From assembly GCA_036741355.1 (NCBI GenBank), contig DAINSK010000058.1:1-16739 (forward strand): a DNA stretch of 16,739 bases, given 5' to 3'. Shown piece after piece: positions 5,806-12,756 of the stretch. Below the pieces are notes generated by a model, which saw only the letters and a program-made list of their open reading frames with translations, did no database searches and was not told the origin of the DNA. The translations under genes were made by a program, and so were the position numbers. Each line of letters begins with the position of its first letter. The stretch's first letter is position 1. The stretch comes from JBBRGK01 sp036741355. GTDB taxonomy: Bacteria > Chloroflexota > Dehalococcoidia > CAUJGQ01.

Positions 5806-6933
5806 ATGGAGCTCCTGGATGTTGAACGGAGCACGCTGGAACGGTATATGCCCGGCCTCGATGGGCAACTGGTGCAGACGCCGCTGATGCAGTTGGAAGC
5901 ACCGGACGGGCACGCGATTAAGCTGTTCCGTGAGTCGGGTGGCTCCGGGCTGCTGATCCAGAGCGAGCACCAGGGCCTGGGAGCGAGCGCGCTCGACGCG
6001 GTCCGCGTGCAGCGCGCGATCGGCAGCCGCTCCCCGTCGCTCGCGATCGCGTCGACCATGCACCACTTCTCCGTGGCCACGCTGGTCGAGTTCGCGGCGC
6101 ACACCGGCGGCATCGAGTGGATGTTGCTGCAGGCGATCGCGCAGCAGAAGCTGTTGGTCGCTTCGGGGTTCGCCGAGGGAAGCACCGGCGCCGGCATCCT
6201 CTCCGCCGGTATGGCGGCGACGCAGGTGACGGGCGGCTACACGGTCAGCGGCGTCAAACGCCCCTGCAGCCTGACTTACTCGATGGACCTGCTGACCGCG
6301 AGCGTGATGCTTCCCAGGGAGTCGGGCGATGGCGAGGAGCTTGCGGTGCTGCTGATCCCCGCCGCAACGAAGGGGATCGAGCGCGCGAAGTTCTGGGGCA
6401 ACACCGTGCTGGCAGGTGCGGAGAGCGACCAGGTGACGCTTACCGACGTCATGGTGCCCGACCGGCTCGTATTTCGGGCCGGAGGAGCGGAGAACCTCGA
6501 CCCGATTCAGGTCGCCGGCTTCCTGTGGTTCGAGCTGCTGATCACTGCCTCGTACCTCGGCGTCGCCACGGCGCTCGTCGAGCGCGCGATCAAGGGCAAG
6601 CGCGGCGACGCCGTGGACCGAGCCCGGCTGGGCATCGAGGTCGAAGGCGCGATGGCGGCGCTCGAGGGCGTCGCGCGGACGATGATGGAGGACCGGCGCG
6701 GCGACGCAGAGCTGGCGCAGATGCTCTTCGTGCGCTACCTCACGCAAGGCGTGATCGAGCGCGCGACGACGCTCGCCGCCGAACTGCTGGGCGGCATCGC
6801 CTTCGTGTCGTCATCAGAGGTGGGCTACCTTTACGCCGCGTCGCGGGCGCTCGCCTTCCACCCGCCGGGCCGCACCAGCATGTCCGAGGCGCTGACCAAC
6901 TTCCTCGCCGGCGGATCGCTCAGCATCGGCTGA
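5806..6933 (+). CDS. Acyl-CoA dehydrogenase family protein
   Basis: This 375-residue protein follows the acyl-CoA dehydrogenase plan. An N-terminal helical part includes GGSGLLIQSEHQGLGASALD and SIASTMHHFSV-like helices. A beta domain begins LVASGFAEGSTGAGI (the position of the FAD-contacting 'tEp.aGSD' strand) and contains TQVTGGYTVSGVKRPCS and VMVPDRLVF. The C-terminal helical domain ends HPPGRTSMSEALTNFLAGG. The usual 'YEGT..iq' segment with the catalytic Glu of MCAD-like enzymes is not present; Glu361 in SMSEAL is the only acidic residue in that area. The enzyme may therefore use another base, or oxidise a different substrate. FAD-dependent desaturation of an acyl thioester is the expected activity. 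It is the last gene of the plus-strand operon and would introduce a double bond in the acyl chain. Confidence 0.82.
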   Translation: MELLDVERSTLERYMPGLDGQLVQTPLMQLEAPDGHAIKLFRESGGSGLLIQSEHQGLGASALDAVRVQRAIGSRSPSLAIASTMHHFSVATLVEFAAHTGGIEWMLLQAIAQQKLLVASGFAEGSTGAGILSAGMAATQVTGGYTVSGVKRPCSLTYSMDLLTASVMLPRESGDGEELAVLLIPAATKGIERAKFWGNTVLAGAESDQVTLTDVMVPDRLVFRAGGAENLDPIQVAGFLWFELLITASYLGVATALVERAIKGKRGDAVDRARLGIEVEGAMAALEGVARTMMEDRRGDAELAQMLFVRYLTQGVIERATTLAAELLGGIAFVSSSEVGYLYAASRALAFHPPGRTSMSEALTNFLAGGSLSIG

Positions 6934-6953
6934 TGCGGCGGTCCTCCACACCT

Positions 6954-7202
6954 TTAGTCGATTATGCGCGCCACGGTCACGCCGCCGAGGATGCGGAAGC
7001 CGCCGTCGTCCTCGGGGTTGGCCTCGACGATCGAGTCCGGCCACACGGCGTAGCCGCTCACCTCATCGGCGCCGAGCACGCGCTCCAACTCCGCCTGCCG
7101 TTCCGGGGAAACACGGCCCTGTTGGACCGTCTCCCGCGACACGAGGTAGTAGTTGCCCTCGCTGTCAGCCAGCGCGATCATGGCCGTCTCTTCGGTTCTC
7201 AT
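6954..7202 (-). CDS. Small conserved-looking protein of unknown function
   Basis: This 82-residue acidic soluble protein starts at the ATG at 7200-7202, chosen because AGAGGAG precedes it at a good distance. The frame is open for 42 more codons upstream, but those residues overlap the divergent promoter region and look non-coding. The start METAMIALADSEGNYYLVSRE-type pattern (IALADSEGNYYLV, then VSPERQAELERVLGADEVSGYAV) suggests a compact beta-hairpin plus helix. I recall similar short proteins with 'GNYYLi..e.le.arVp.e' in Chloroflexota, all without function; this is memory, not a search. It has no signal peptide, TM or Cys. It converges on the dehydrogenase gene and diverges from the Tat cyclase gene. 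Confidence 0.65.
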   Translation of the reverse strand: MRTEETAMIALADSEGNYYLVSRETVQQGRVSPERQAELERVLGADEVSGYAVWPDSIVEANPEDDGGFRILGGVTVARIID

Positions 7203-7248
7203 CTGGCTATCTCCTCTGCTTTCCGGGGCCGTTTTCGACCGTGGTTGC

Positions 7249-7254
7249 ATCATA
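7249..7254 (-). promoter_or_regulatory. -10-like box for the small minus-strand gene
   Basis: TATGAT reads on the minus strand in the divergent gap 7203-7318. It is 47 bases before the ATG of the 82-residue gene. No matching -35 box was found, and no convincing promoter is seen for the plus-strand cyclase gene. The latter does have AAAGGAA just before ATG 7319. Confidence 0.3.
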
Positions 7255-7318
7255 GTGGATTCGGCGCAGCGGCGGCGGTGCAAACGAGGCGCTGTGAGTC
7301 CATCGAGGAAAGGAACCC

Positions 7319-8505
7319 ATGAATACACCCAACTCCGGCCGCAAGGGGCTGAGCCGGCGCGGAGTGCTGCATGGCGCCGGCGGTGCCGCTGCCGTGGCAG
7401 CCGCCGCCGCGGCCGGCTGGGCGGTCACTGAGACGCGCGGCAAGAGCAGCAAACCCGGCCCGCGGCTGGCAGGCTGGACAGGGGTTCAGGCCGGTGTACA
7501 GCCACGGTCGACGGCCGGGTCGAGCACACCCCGGCGCCTGGACCACCGGCCCTTCGTCGCGCAGCCCCACCTGGACGAGCCGCTCAACGATGACATGTTC
7601 GACGCTGCCGGGGTGGAGGCCGGCGCCTACCAGGTGGGCTCGCAGGTGTTCAACGACTTTCCCTCGCTCCAGGTGCCGTGGCCGCGGCTGTACCAGCAGC
7701 GCCTCAAAGTCTACGGCTATCGCCCACCTGCGACCGAGAAGGTCAACCTCGCCGGCGTGGAGCCTGCCGGACCGAACCGGCTCAGTGTACTGGAGGAGGA
7801 GTTTCCCAACGGGTTCACCTACCACGTCGGCAACCTGATGGGCTCCCTCAACCACATCGGCGTTGGCGGCACCTTCTACAACGGCTTCAAGGGCCCGGAG
7901 ATGACGCGCGCCTGGGGCACGACGGCGCTCGGACTCGAGCACGTTGGCCCGATCGTCACCAGGGGGTTCTCCTCGACGTCGTGGGGATGAAGGCGAGCAA
8001 GGGCGAGACCAGCGCCCTCTTCACCGTCGGCGGTGGCGGCCCGGTGCTGCGCGAGAACTATCGCATTACAGTCGAGGACATCGAGGCGACGCTGACGCTC
8101 GAAGGTATCCAGGAGATCCGGCCCGGAGACGTCGTCTTCATCCGGACCCGTTGGACGAAGCTCATCGACGTGGACCCGCAGCTCTTCCTGTCCAGTGAGC
8201 CCGGGCCGTACCTGCGCGAAACCCGGTACCTCGCCGCACGCCGCCCCGCCATCCTCGGCGCCGACAACTTCGCCTACGAGATCCTGGATCAGGCGGTGAC
8301 GAAGGGGAACATCTTCCCGTGCCACCAGGAGCTCTTCATCCATCATGGCATTCGCATCCAGGAGAACGTAGTCCTGGACGAGCTGGCGGAGGACGGGGTG
8401 TTTGAGTTCGTCTACTTCCTCACGCCGACGTATGCGCAGGGGGCGATCACCAGCGACAGCCCGCCCGCAGCGCTGGGCCAGCCGAAGAAGCAGTCCGCGT
8501 GTTAG
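7319..8505 (+). pseudogene. Tat-exported cyclase-family (kynurenine formamidase-like) protein, frameshifted
   Basis: The first frame codes for 216 family residues. A twin-arginine signal (LSRRGVLHGAGG, Arg13-Arg14, then a long Ala run) is followed by a mature start, then YHVGNLMGSLNHIGVGGTFYNGF and GLEHVGPIVTRG. At the G-run 7962-7966 the frame must shift by -1 to continue GVLLDVVGMKASKG, EIRPGDVVFIRTRW, and FIHHGIRIQENVVLDELA to the TAG at 8503-8505. One missing G would explain this; rejoined, the protein would be about 395 residues. Without the shift translation stops at 7990. In the metal motif HxGxHxDxPxH (or HxGTQxDGxGH), residues 169-179 read HVGNLMGSLNH, so the Asp is Gly175 and the second ligand is Leu173. 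Catalysis by the usual mechanism is doubtful. A sequencing indel could cause the frameshift but not the missing ligands. Confidence 0.8.
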
Positions 8506-8980
8506 CGCTCCTCCGGCGGCCCAGCGGGCGCGGCAACTGCACGTCCAGGGTGCGCCCTGCCGCGGGCGTCACGGCCGGAGCTTCGGTCCTGGTCAGGCGC
8601 TGCACGCGGCGCCAGAGCGCGAAGCACGCCCCATCCATCCCGGCGAGGAGCATCCCCTCACCCGCCGCCGCAAGGAGATGCCAGCGATTCTGCCGCTCGA
8701 GCGCGAGCTCTTGGTCGGAGACGAGACGACTCGTCCCCGGATGCATCATCAGCATCATCGGCAGCTCGTGGTCGTGACTCGAAGCGTGGACCACGAGGTC
8801 GCCACTCACCCCGGCTACCAACAGCACGAGGCCGAGCGCTGCGGCCCAGAGCCCGATGCGCCAACCCCATTCCAGCACGGCAAGGATCACCAGACCGGCG
8901 AGCGCGACCGCAATGAGTGCCGGTATGCCGATGAGCGCCGTGACATCACCGGTTGCGAGATGCAGCAGAACCTGTGGCAT
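8447..8980 (-). CDS. Membrane protein with His/Met-rich loop, unknown function
   Basis: This 177-residue protein has three likely membrane helices: about residues 15-38 (IGIPALIAVALAGLVILAVL), 41-60 (RIGLWAAALGLVLLVAG) and 102-122 (LLAAAGEGMLLAGMDGACF). The loop between the second and third contains His65, His69, His71, Met75, Met76, Met78, Met79 and His80 (HASSHDHELPMMLMMHPG), a composition seen in copper-handling proteins. The last 45 residues are basic and low-complexity and overlap antisense to the end of the cyclase gene by 59 bases, so the tail may be an extension past a lost stop. AGGAAG precedes the ATG at 8978-8980. It follows the MMPL gene by 54 bases on the same strand and may share its transcript. 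I do not recognise the family. Confidence 0.7.
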   Translation of the reverse strand: MPQVLLHLATGDVTALIGIPALIAVALAGLVILAVLEWGWRIGLWAAALGLVLLVAGVSGDLVVHASSHDHELPMMLMMHPGTSRLVSDQELALERQNRWHLLAAAGEGMLLAGMDGACFALWRRVQRLTRTEAPAVTPAAGRTLDVQLPRPLGRRRSANTRTASSAGPALRAGCRW

Positions 8981-9034
8981 TGTTTCTTCCTGTGACTGGC
9001 GGGGCGCCCAGGGAACCCCGGAGCTCTTGCCGCG

Positions 9035-11896
9035 TTACCCTGACGGTGCCGGCTCTTCGACCAGGCGTTGCTCGTAGATAAACCTGACGGTACCCAGGCC
9101 CCCGAGTTCGACCTCATCGCCTTGCTGAAGCTGCAGCGTTCCGTCTACTCGCCGGCCGTTGACGAAGGTGCCGTTCCCGCTACCGAGGTCGGAGAGATAG
9201 AAGCCGTTTTCGGCAAAGAAGATCTCCGCCTGCCGGCGAGAGATGCGCTGGTCGAAGAGCCAGAGTTCGTTCACCTGGCCGCGACCGATGCGGAAGGGGC
9301 GCCGGTGCGGCAGCACGATCAAATCGGCTCCTACGGATGCGCCGACTGAGCGCAGTCGGCCGAGCAGCGTCGGCACTCGTTGTGGTTGCGCGAGTCGCGT
9401 CGGTGTCGGCGCCGCCTGATCGGTCCGGGCCGGCCCAGGCCACAGTCGCTCCTCCGCGGGCTCGGACATCGCGCCGGCCGGAGGCACAGACGACGCAGCC
9501 CATCCCGGCTCAGCCGCCAGAGCCGATGGGGCGTCCAGACCAGCGCCGGCGGAATGGAGCAGCGATCGCTCGCCCGCGAACGCGACCGCCGGCGACGGGG
9601 CGGGGAGCGCAGCTCCCTCGCGCAGCTCGGGCACGATCCGTCGGAGCCAGCCGGGCATCCACCAGTTCGCGTTCCCCATCAAGCGCATCGTTGCCGGCAC
9701 CATGATCACCCGCACGATCGTGGAATCGATCAACACCCCGATTGCCAGCCCGAGCCCGATCTCTTTCACAATTAAAACGTCTGCCGAGGCGAACGAGCCA
9801 AACGTGCCGATAAGGATGAGACCCGCGGCAGTAATGACGCTGGCTGTGCTCTCCAGGCCGGCAGCCACAGCCTCCTCGTTCTTGCCCGTCTCGTGGTAGT
9901 ACTCCTTCACCCGAGAGAGCATGAACACTTCGTAATCGGTCGAGAGGCCGAATAGGATCACGAACAGCATGACCGGGGTGAACTCCGCCAGGCCATGCAG
10001 CTCGGTGAAACCGAGAATGTTATGGCCCCAACCGTTCTGAAAGATGAGAATTAACGCGCCGTACGTCGCGAGTATCGAAGCGAGGTTCATGAAAATAGCT
10101 TTGAGCGGCAGGAATACAGAGTGGAAGAACATCATGAGGATGAGGAAGGTGAGCAGCATAACCGCGGCGATCAGGTAGGGGAAGCGGCCGTACATATTGT
10201 CCTTGAAGTCCAGGAAGCTCGCCGCTTCCCCCCCGACCAGAACCGTGTACTGGTTTAGTTGCGCCAGGCTGGTATTGTTTTTCGCCCGGACATCGTGCCG
10301 AAGGTCGTAGACGAAGCCTTCGTGCTGCGGGGAGTACTGGTTGAATTTGGAGAAGACCGTGATCACGGTCGCATCGCGGTTGCCGTCCAGGTTGACCAAC
10401 TCGCGGGCGAACTTGGCGTTGCTGGGATCGGCACTGAGCAGTTCAGGGGTCAGCCCCTGTAACTGGGCCGTGGGCAGGCCCGCCTGTTGGGCGAGCGTCA
10501 GCAGCGACAGGACCTGTTCGTTCCGCGGATCGGCCTGTGCCACCTCGGTGAGCCGCTGAATCAGCGTCAGCGCCCCGGGCTCGAAGATGCCGCCCTTCCC
10601 CGTCTGTACTACGACCTGGATCGGTGTCAGCCGGTTGGCGCCGAAGGCCTCGTTGACCGCCTTCGCACCCCGCACGGATTCGGCTCGGTCCGGCAGAATT
10701 CCCGGTTCCGTGCCGTAGAGGCGCAGGTCGCGAACCGGTTGCCCGATGCCGATGAGCAGTACGAGGGAGACGAGCAGCCAGATCCAGGGCCTGCGCATGA
10801 TCGCATGACTCAGGCTGTACCAGAAGCCGCCGCTCTGCGTGCTCGCGCGGCGTGAGCGGGGCTTGACCGGCAGCCACTCGATGCGAGGCCCCAGGACCGC
10901 GATTACGGCCGGCAGCAGGGTCAGGCCGGCGAGCAGCGCCGTGATCGCGACGAGCATCACGGCGAGACTGATCGAACGGATGACCATCAGATTGAACAGC
11001 AGGGTCAGGACCAACGTGCCCAGCAGCACGGTCACGGCGGAGTACGTGATCGAGCGGCCGGCAGTCGCCATCGTCGCGACGACAGCATCGTTGGTGGAAC
11101 GGCCACCGGCCACCTCCTCCCGGAAGCGGTTGACCATGACGAGCGAGAAGTCGATCCCGAGTCCGAGACCGATCATCGAGCTGACGTTGAGCGCGAAGAT
11201 GGAGAGGTTCGTCTGGCCGGCGATGATGGCGATGATGGCGAGCGCCATCACGACGCTGCACGCGCCGACGATCAGCGGCATCGCCGCTGCGACCAGCGTG
11301 CCAAAGACCACGAGCAGTAGCACCACCACGATCGGGATCGTGAACATCTCCGACCGGTGCAGATCCTCCTCGCTGATCACCTCGCTGTCGTAGTTCAGTG
11401 CGGGCACGCCCGTGACGTAGTGCTGGATCGTGAGACCCTGCAGCGCGTTGCGCACCGGTAGCACCACCCGTTGCGTCTCTTGATCGCTGCCCCTGAGGGC
11501 GACGACCACGAAGGTGGTGCGTCGGTTGACGCTGACCAGCAACGGGTTACCGGTCGTAAAGACGCTGTCGACGCTCTTCACGCCCGCGAGCGCCTGGATG
11601 CGCTGGATCGCCGCGACGGCCTGGGCCTGGAACTCGGGCTGATCGACGGTCTGCGTCGGCGACTGCAAGACGACCGCGACGCTGTTGCCGGTCGAGGCGT
11701 TGAACTCCCGATCGAGGATACGGGCCGCCTGCGCCGATTCGGAATCCGGATCAACGTAGCCGCCACCCCGCAGCAGACCGGCAGCGCGGGGCGCTACCAG
11801 CCCGCCAAACGCAAGCAGCACCACGGCCCAGATGCCAAGCACCAGCCAGCGGAAGCGCACGATCGCGCTACCGAGCCATACAAACGGATCAGTCAC
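9035..11896 (-). CDS. MMPL/RND-type lipid transporter with C-terminal FHA domain
   Basis: This 953-residue protein shows the MMPL plan of two halves, each with one TM, a large extracytoplasmic domain and a five-helix bundle. The N-terminal TM is at about 16-36, the first bundle at 185-340 with GLGLGIDFSLVMVNRFREE (Asp249-Phe250). The second half starts with a TM at about 370-386 and has a bundle at 573-740 with FGLSTDYEVFMLSRVKEYY (Asp654-Tyr655). These Asp-Tyr pairs relay protons in MmpL3; the first pair is Asp-Phe here. After a Pro/Ala-rich linker (about 757-865) comes an FHA domain: FRIGRG (Gly871-Arg872), ISRRQAEI (Ser886), DLGSGNGTFVNG (Asn908). The family exports lipids or glycolipids using proton motive force; the FHA domain would read phosphothreonine, on itself or a partner. 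A GTG start is preceded by GGGAG. The FHA fusion is uncommon. Confidence 0.9.
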   Translation of the reverse strand: MTDPFVWLGSAIVRFRWLVLGIWAVVLLAFGGLVAPRAAGLLRGGGYVDPDSESAQAARILDREFNASTGNSVAVVLQSPTQTVDQPEFQAQAVAAIQRIQALAGVKSVDSVFTTGNPLLVSVNRRTTFVVVALRGSDQETQRVVLPVRNALQGLTIQHYVTGVPALNYDSEVISEEDLHRSEMFTIPIVVVLLLVVFGTLVAAAMPLIVGACSVVMALAIIAIIAGQTNLSIFALNVSSMIGLGLGIDFSLVMVNRFREEVAGGRSTNDAVVATMATAGRSITYSAVTVLLGTLVLTLLFNLMVIRSISLAVMLVAITALLAGLTLLPAVIAVLGPRIEWLPVKPRSRRASTQSGGFWYSLSHAIMRRPWIWLLVSLVLLIGIGQPVRDLRLYGTEPGILPDRAESVRGAKAVNEAFGANRLTPIQVVVQTGKGGIFEPGALTLIQRLTEVAQADPRNEQVLSLLTLAQQAGLPTAQLQGLTPELLSADPSNAKFARELVNLDGNRDATVITVFSKFNQYSPQHEGFVYDLRHDVRAKNNTSLAQLNQYTVLVGGEAASFLDFKDNMYGRFPYLIAAVMLLTFLILMMFFHSVFLPLKAIFMNLASILATYGALILIFQNGWGHNILGFTELHGLAEFTPVMLFVILFGLSTDYEVFMLSRVKEYYHETGKNEEAVAAGLESTASVITAAGLILIGTFGSFASADVLIVKEIGLGLAIGVLIDSTIVRVIMVPATMRLMGNANWWMPGWLRRIVPELREGAALPAPSPAVAFAGERSLLHSAGAGLDAPSALAAEPGWAASSVPPAGAMSEPAEERLWPGPARTDQAAPTPTRLAQPQRVPTLLGRLRSVGASVGADLIVLPHRRPFRIGRGQVNELWLFDQRISRRQAEIFFAENGFYLSDLGSGNGTFVNGRRVDGTLQLQQGDEVELGGLGTVRFIYEQRLVEEPAPSG

Positions 11897-11951
11897 CGAC
11901 GAACTCCCGCCTACCCCCTGGAAGCTCGAACCGTCGCTCGTTCCCGCGCAG

Positions 11952-11995
11952 CCTCACGCCCGATTCACGCCGCCCTCACGCCGGCCGCCCTCACG
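11952..11995. repeat. Phased short repeats upstream of the MMPL gene
   Basis: CCTCACG or ATTCACG occurs at 11952, 11963, 11974 and 11989 (CGTGAGG on the coding strand), so three steps of 11, 11 and 15 bases. An 11-base period places copies on the same helix face. The array sits in the 94-base gap before the MMPL gene, reaching into the stop of the gene before it. It could be an operator; the reason for the repeats is not known. A fifth CCTCACG is at 12455-12461. Confidence 0.4.
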
Positions 11996-12227
11996 AAGGA
12001 ATCACGTGGAAGACGCCCCAGAGCAGGAAAATGAGCAGGGCAACCATGACGCCGAGAATCGCGACGCCGAACAGCGCCGTGAGCGGCGTCCAGACCGACG
12101 GGGCAGCTTCCTCGGCCGGTGGCAGAGCGACCGGCAGATCTTCGGGTTCCAGGCGTACGCGCCCCGCCTCGCCGCGCCCCACTACCGTGCGCTGCTGTTC
12201 GCTCGGTTCGGCGTTGACGTCCGGCAT
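11991..12227 (-). CDS. Small single-pass membrane protein upstream of MMPL gene
   Basis: This 78-residue protein starts at ATG 12225-12227, preceded on the minus strand by CAGGAG about a dozen bases upstream and by GGAG 2 bases before the ATG. A longer open frame upstream is rejected as low-complexity. The first 45 residues are soluble, Glu/Ala/Pro-rich (VALPPAEEAAPSVW), followed by a single TM at about 50-75 (LTALFGVAILGVMVALLIFL) and a short end GVFHVIPS. Predicted topology is N-terminus in the cytoplasm and a very short outer tail. It lies 94 bases before the MMPL gene on the same strand and may be an accessory subunit or anchor for that transporter; position alone supports this. The family is not recognised. 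Confidence 0.65.
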   Translation of the reverse strand: MPDVNAEPSEQQRTVVGRGEAGRVRLEPEDLPVALPPAEEAAPSVWTPLTALFGVAILGVMVALLIFLLWGVFHVIPS

Positions 12228-12416
12228 AGCTCCGCTCCTGCCCCTGTGGTCGCTTCCCGCTCGCTCCGCGGCGCGTCGGGGCGATGGTGCGGTAACTGTA
12301 CTTGTCCCGAAGCGGTTCGTCCATCCGACCGCGATCGTGGCGCAGAGAACGCTGTCTCCGTGCAACGGTTCCCGTCGCAGCACCGGACGCGGAGGCCCTG
12401 CCTGCATTCCTAATGC

Positions 12417-12425
12417 TGCTATAGT
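12417..12425 (+). promoter_or_regulatory. Extended -10 promoter for the small protein/CoA-transferase genes
   Basis: TGC followed by TATAGT (12417-12425) is an extended -10 element. The -35 region is weak (CCTGCC). The 5' leader contains GTGAG...CTCAC, a 5-bp inverted repeat (12444-12460), before the ribosome site AAAGGA near 12471. Other parts of the 12228-12484 gap hold nothing recognisable. Confidence 0.5.
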
Positions 12426-12484
12426 GGAAGCACAATGGAGCATGTGAGTGCGACCCTCACGTCAGCATGCAAAGGACTGCCGCA

Positions 12485-12706
12485 ATGGCCACAGAACGGA
12501 CGACGCAGGCGATTTCAGACAGTGACGCACGGGCGCTACTGGCCAAGCTAGAGCAGGGTGGTCAGGAACTGTTGCCGGCCGACGAGGATATCCTCGAGAC
12601 GATCTTCGCGCAGGCCGAGCGCGATGACGTGAACGGCTACGCATCCGACCCGCTGCTACACCGTGCCCTTCTGTACCAGTACGCGCGCTTCGGCGGTCTC
12701 GCCTGA
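12485..12706 (+). CDS. Small acidic protein of unknown function
   Basis: This 73-residue soluble protein starts at the second ATG, which has AAAGGA about 8 bases upstream; the ATG at 12467 lacks a site. Predicted helical regions are ISDSDARALLAKLEQGGQEL, PADEDILETIFAQAERDD and PLLHRALLYQYARFGGL, with net negative charge and no Cys or TM. I do not recognise a domain. It shares only a short 'V-x-GYA' with the 82-residue protein encoded at 6954-7202, which may be chance. It is 50 bases upstream of the CoA-transferase gene on the same strand, behind its own promoter, and may be co-transcribed. A helical adaptor or regulator is possible; nothing firmer can be said. Confidence 0.6.
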   Translation: MATERTTQAISDSDARALLAKLEQGGQELLPADEDILETIFAQAERDDVNGYASDPLLHRALLYQYARFGGLA

Positions 12707-12756
12707 CGCCGGCCCTCAGGCAGGCATCGATAAGCTCCGGGTGCGGGACGGTGACC

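Noticed and set aside
5209..6747. Antisense open frame of 512 codons over the SRPBCC and dehydrogenase genes
   Set aside because: It spans two clear plus-strand genes and their gap, has low-complexity charged sequence and no recognisable domain.
7228..7256. Possible plus-strand promoter with CATAGT for the cyclase gene
   Set aside because: No -35 box at 16-18 bases, and only a partial -10 match.
9001..9034. Possible terminator hairpin after the MMPL gene (GGGG...CCCC)
   Set aside because: Only four paired bases and no T-run; not distinguishable from high-GC background.
11991..12443. Longer 150-residue version of the small membrane protein before the MMPL gene
   Set aside because: The first 72 residues are low-complexity and lack a ribosome site; the ATG at 12227 has a Shine-Dalgarno sequence.
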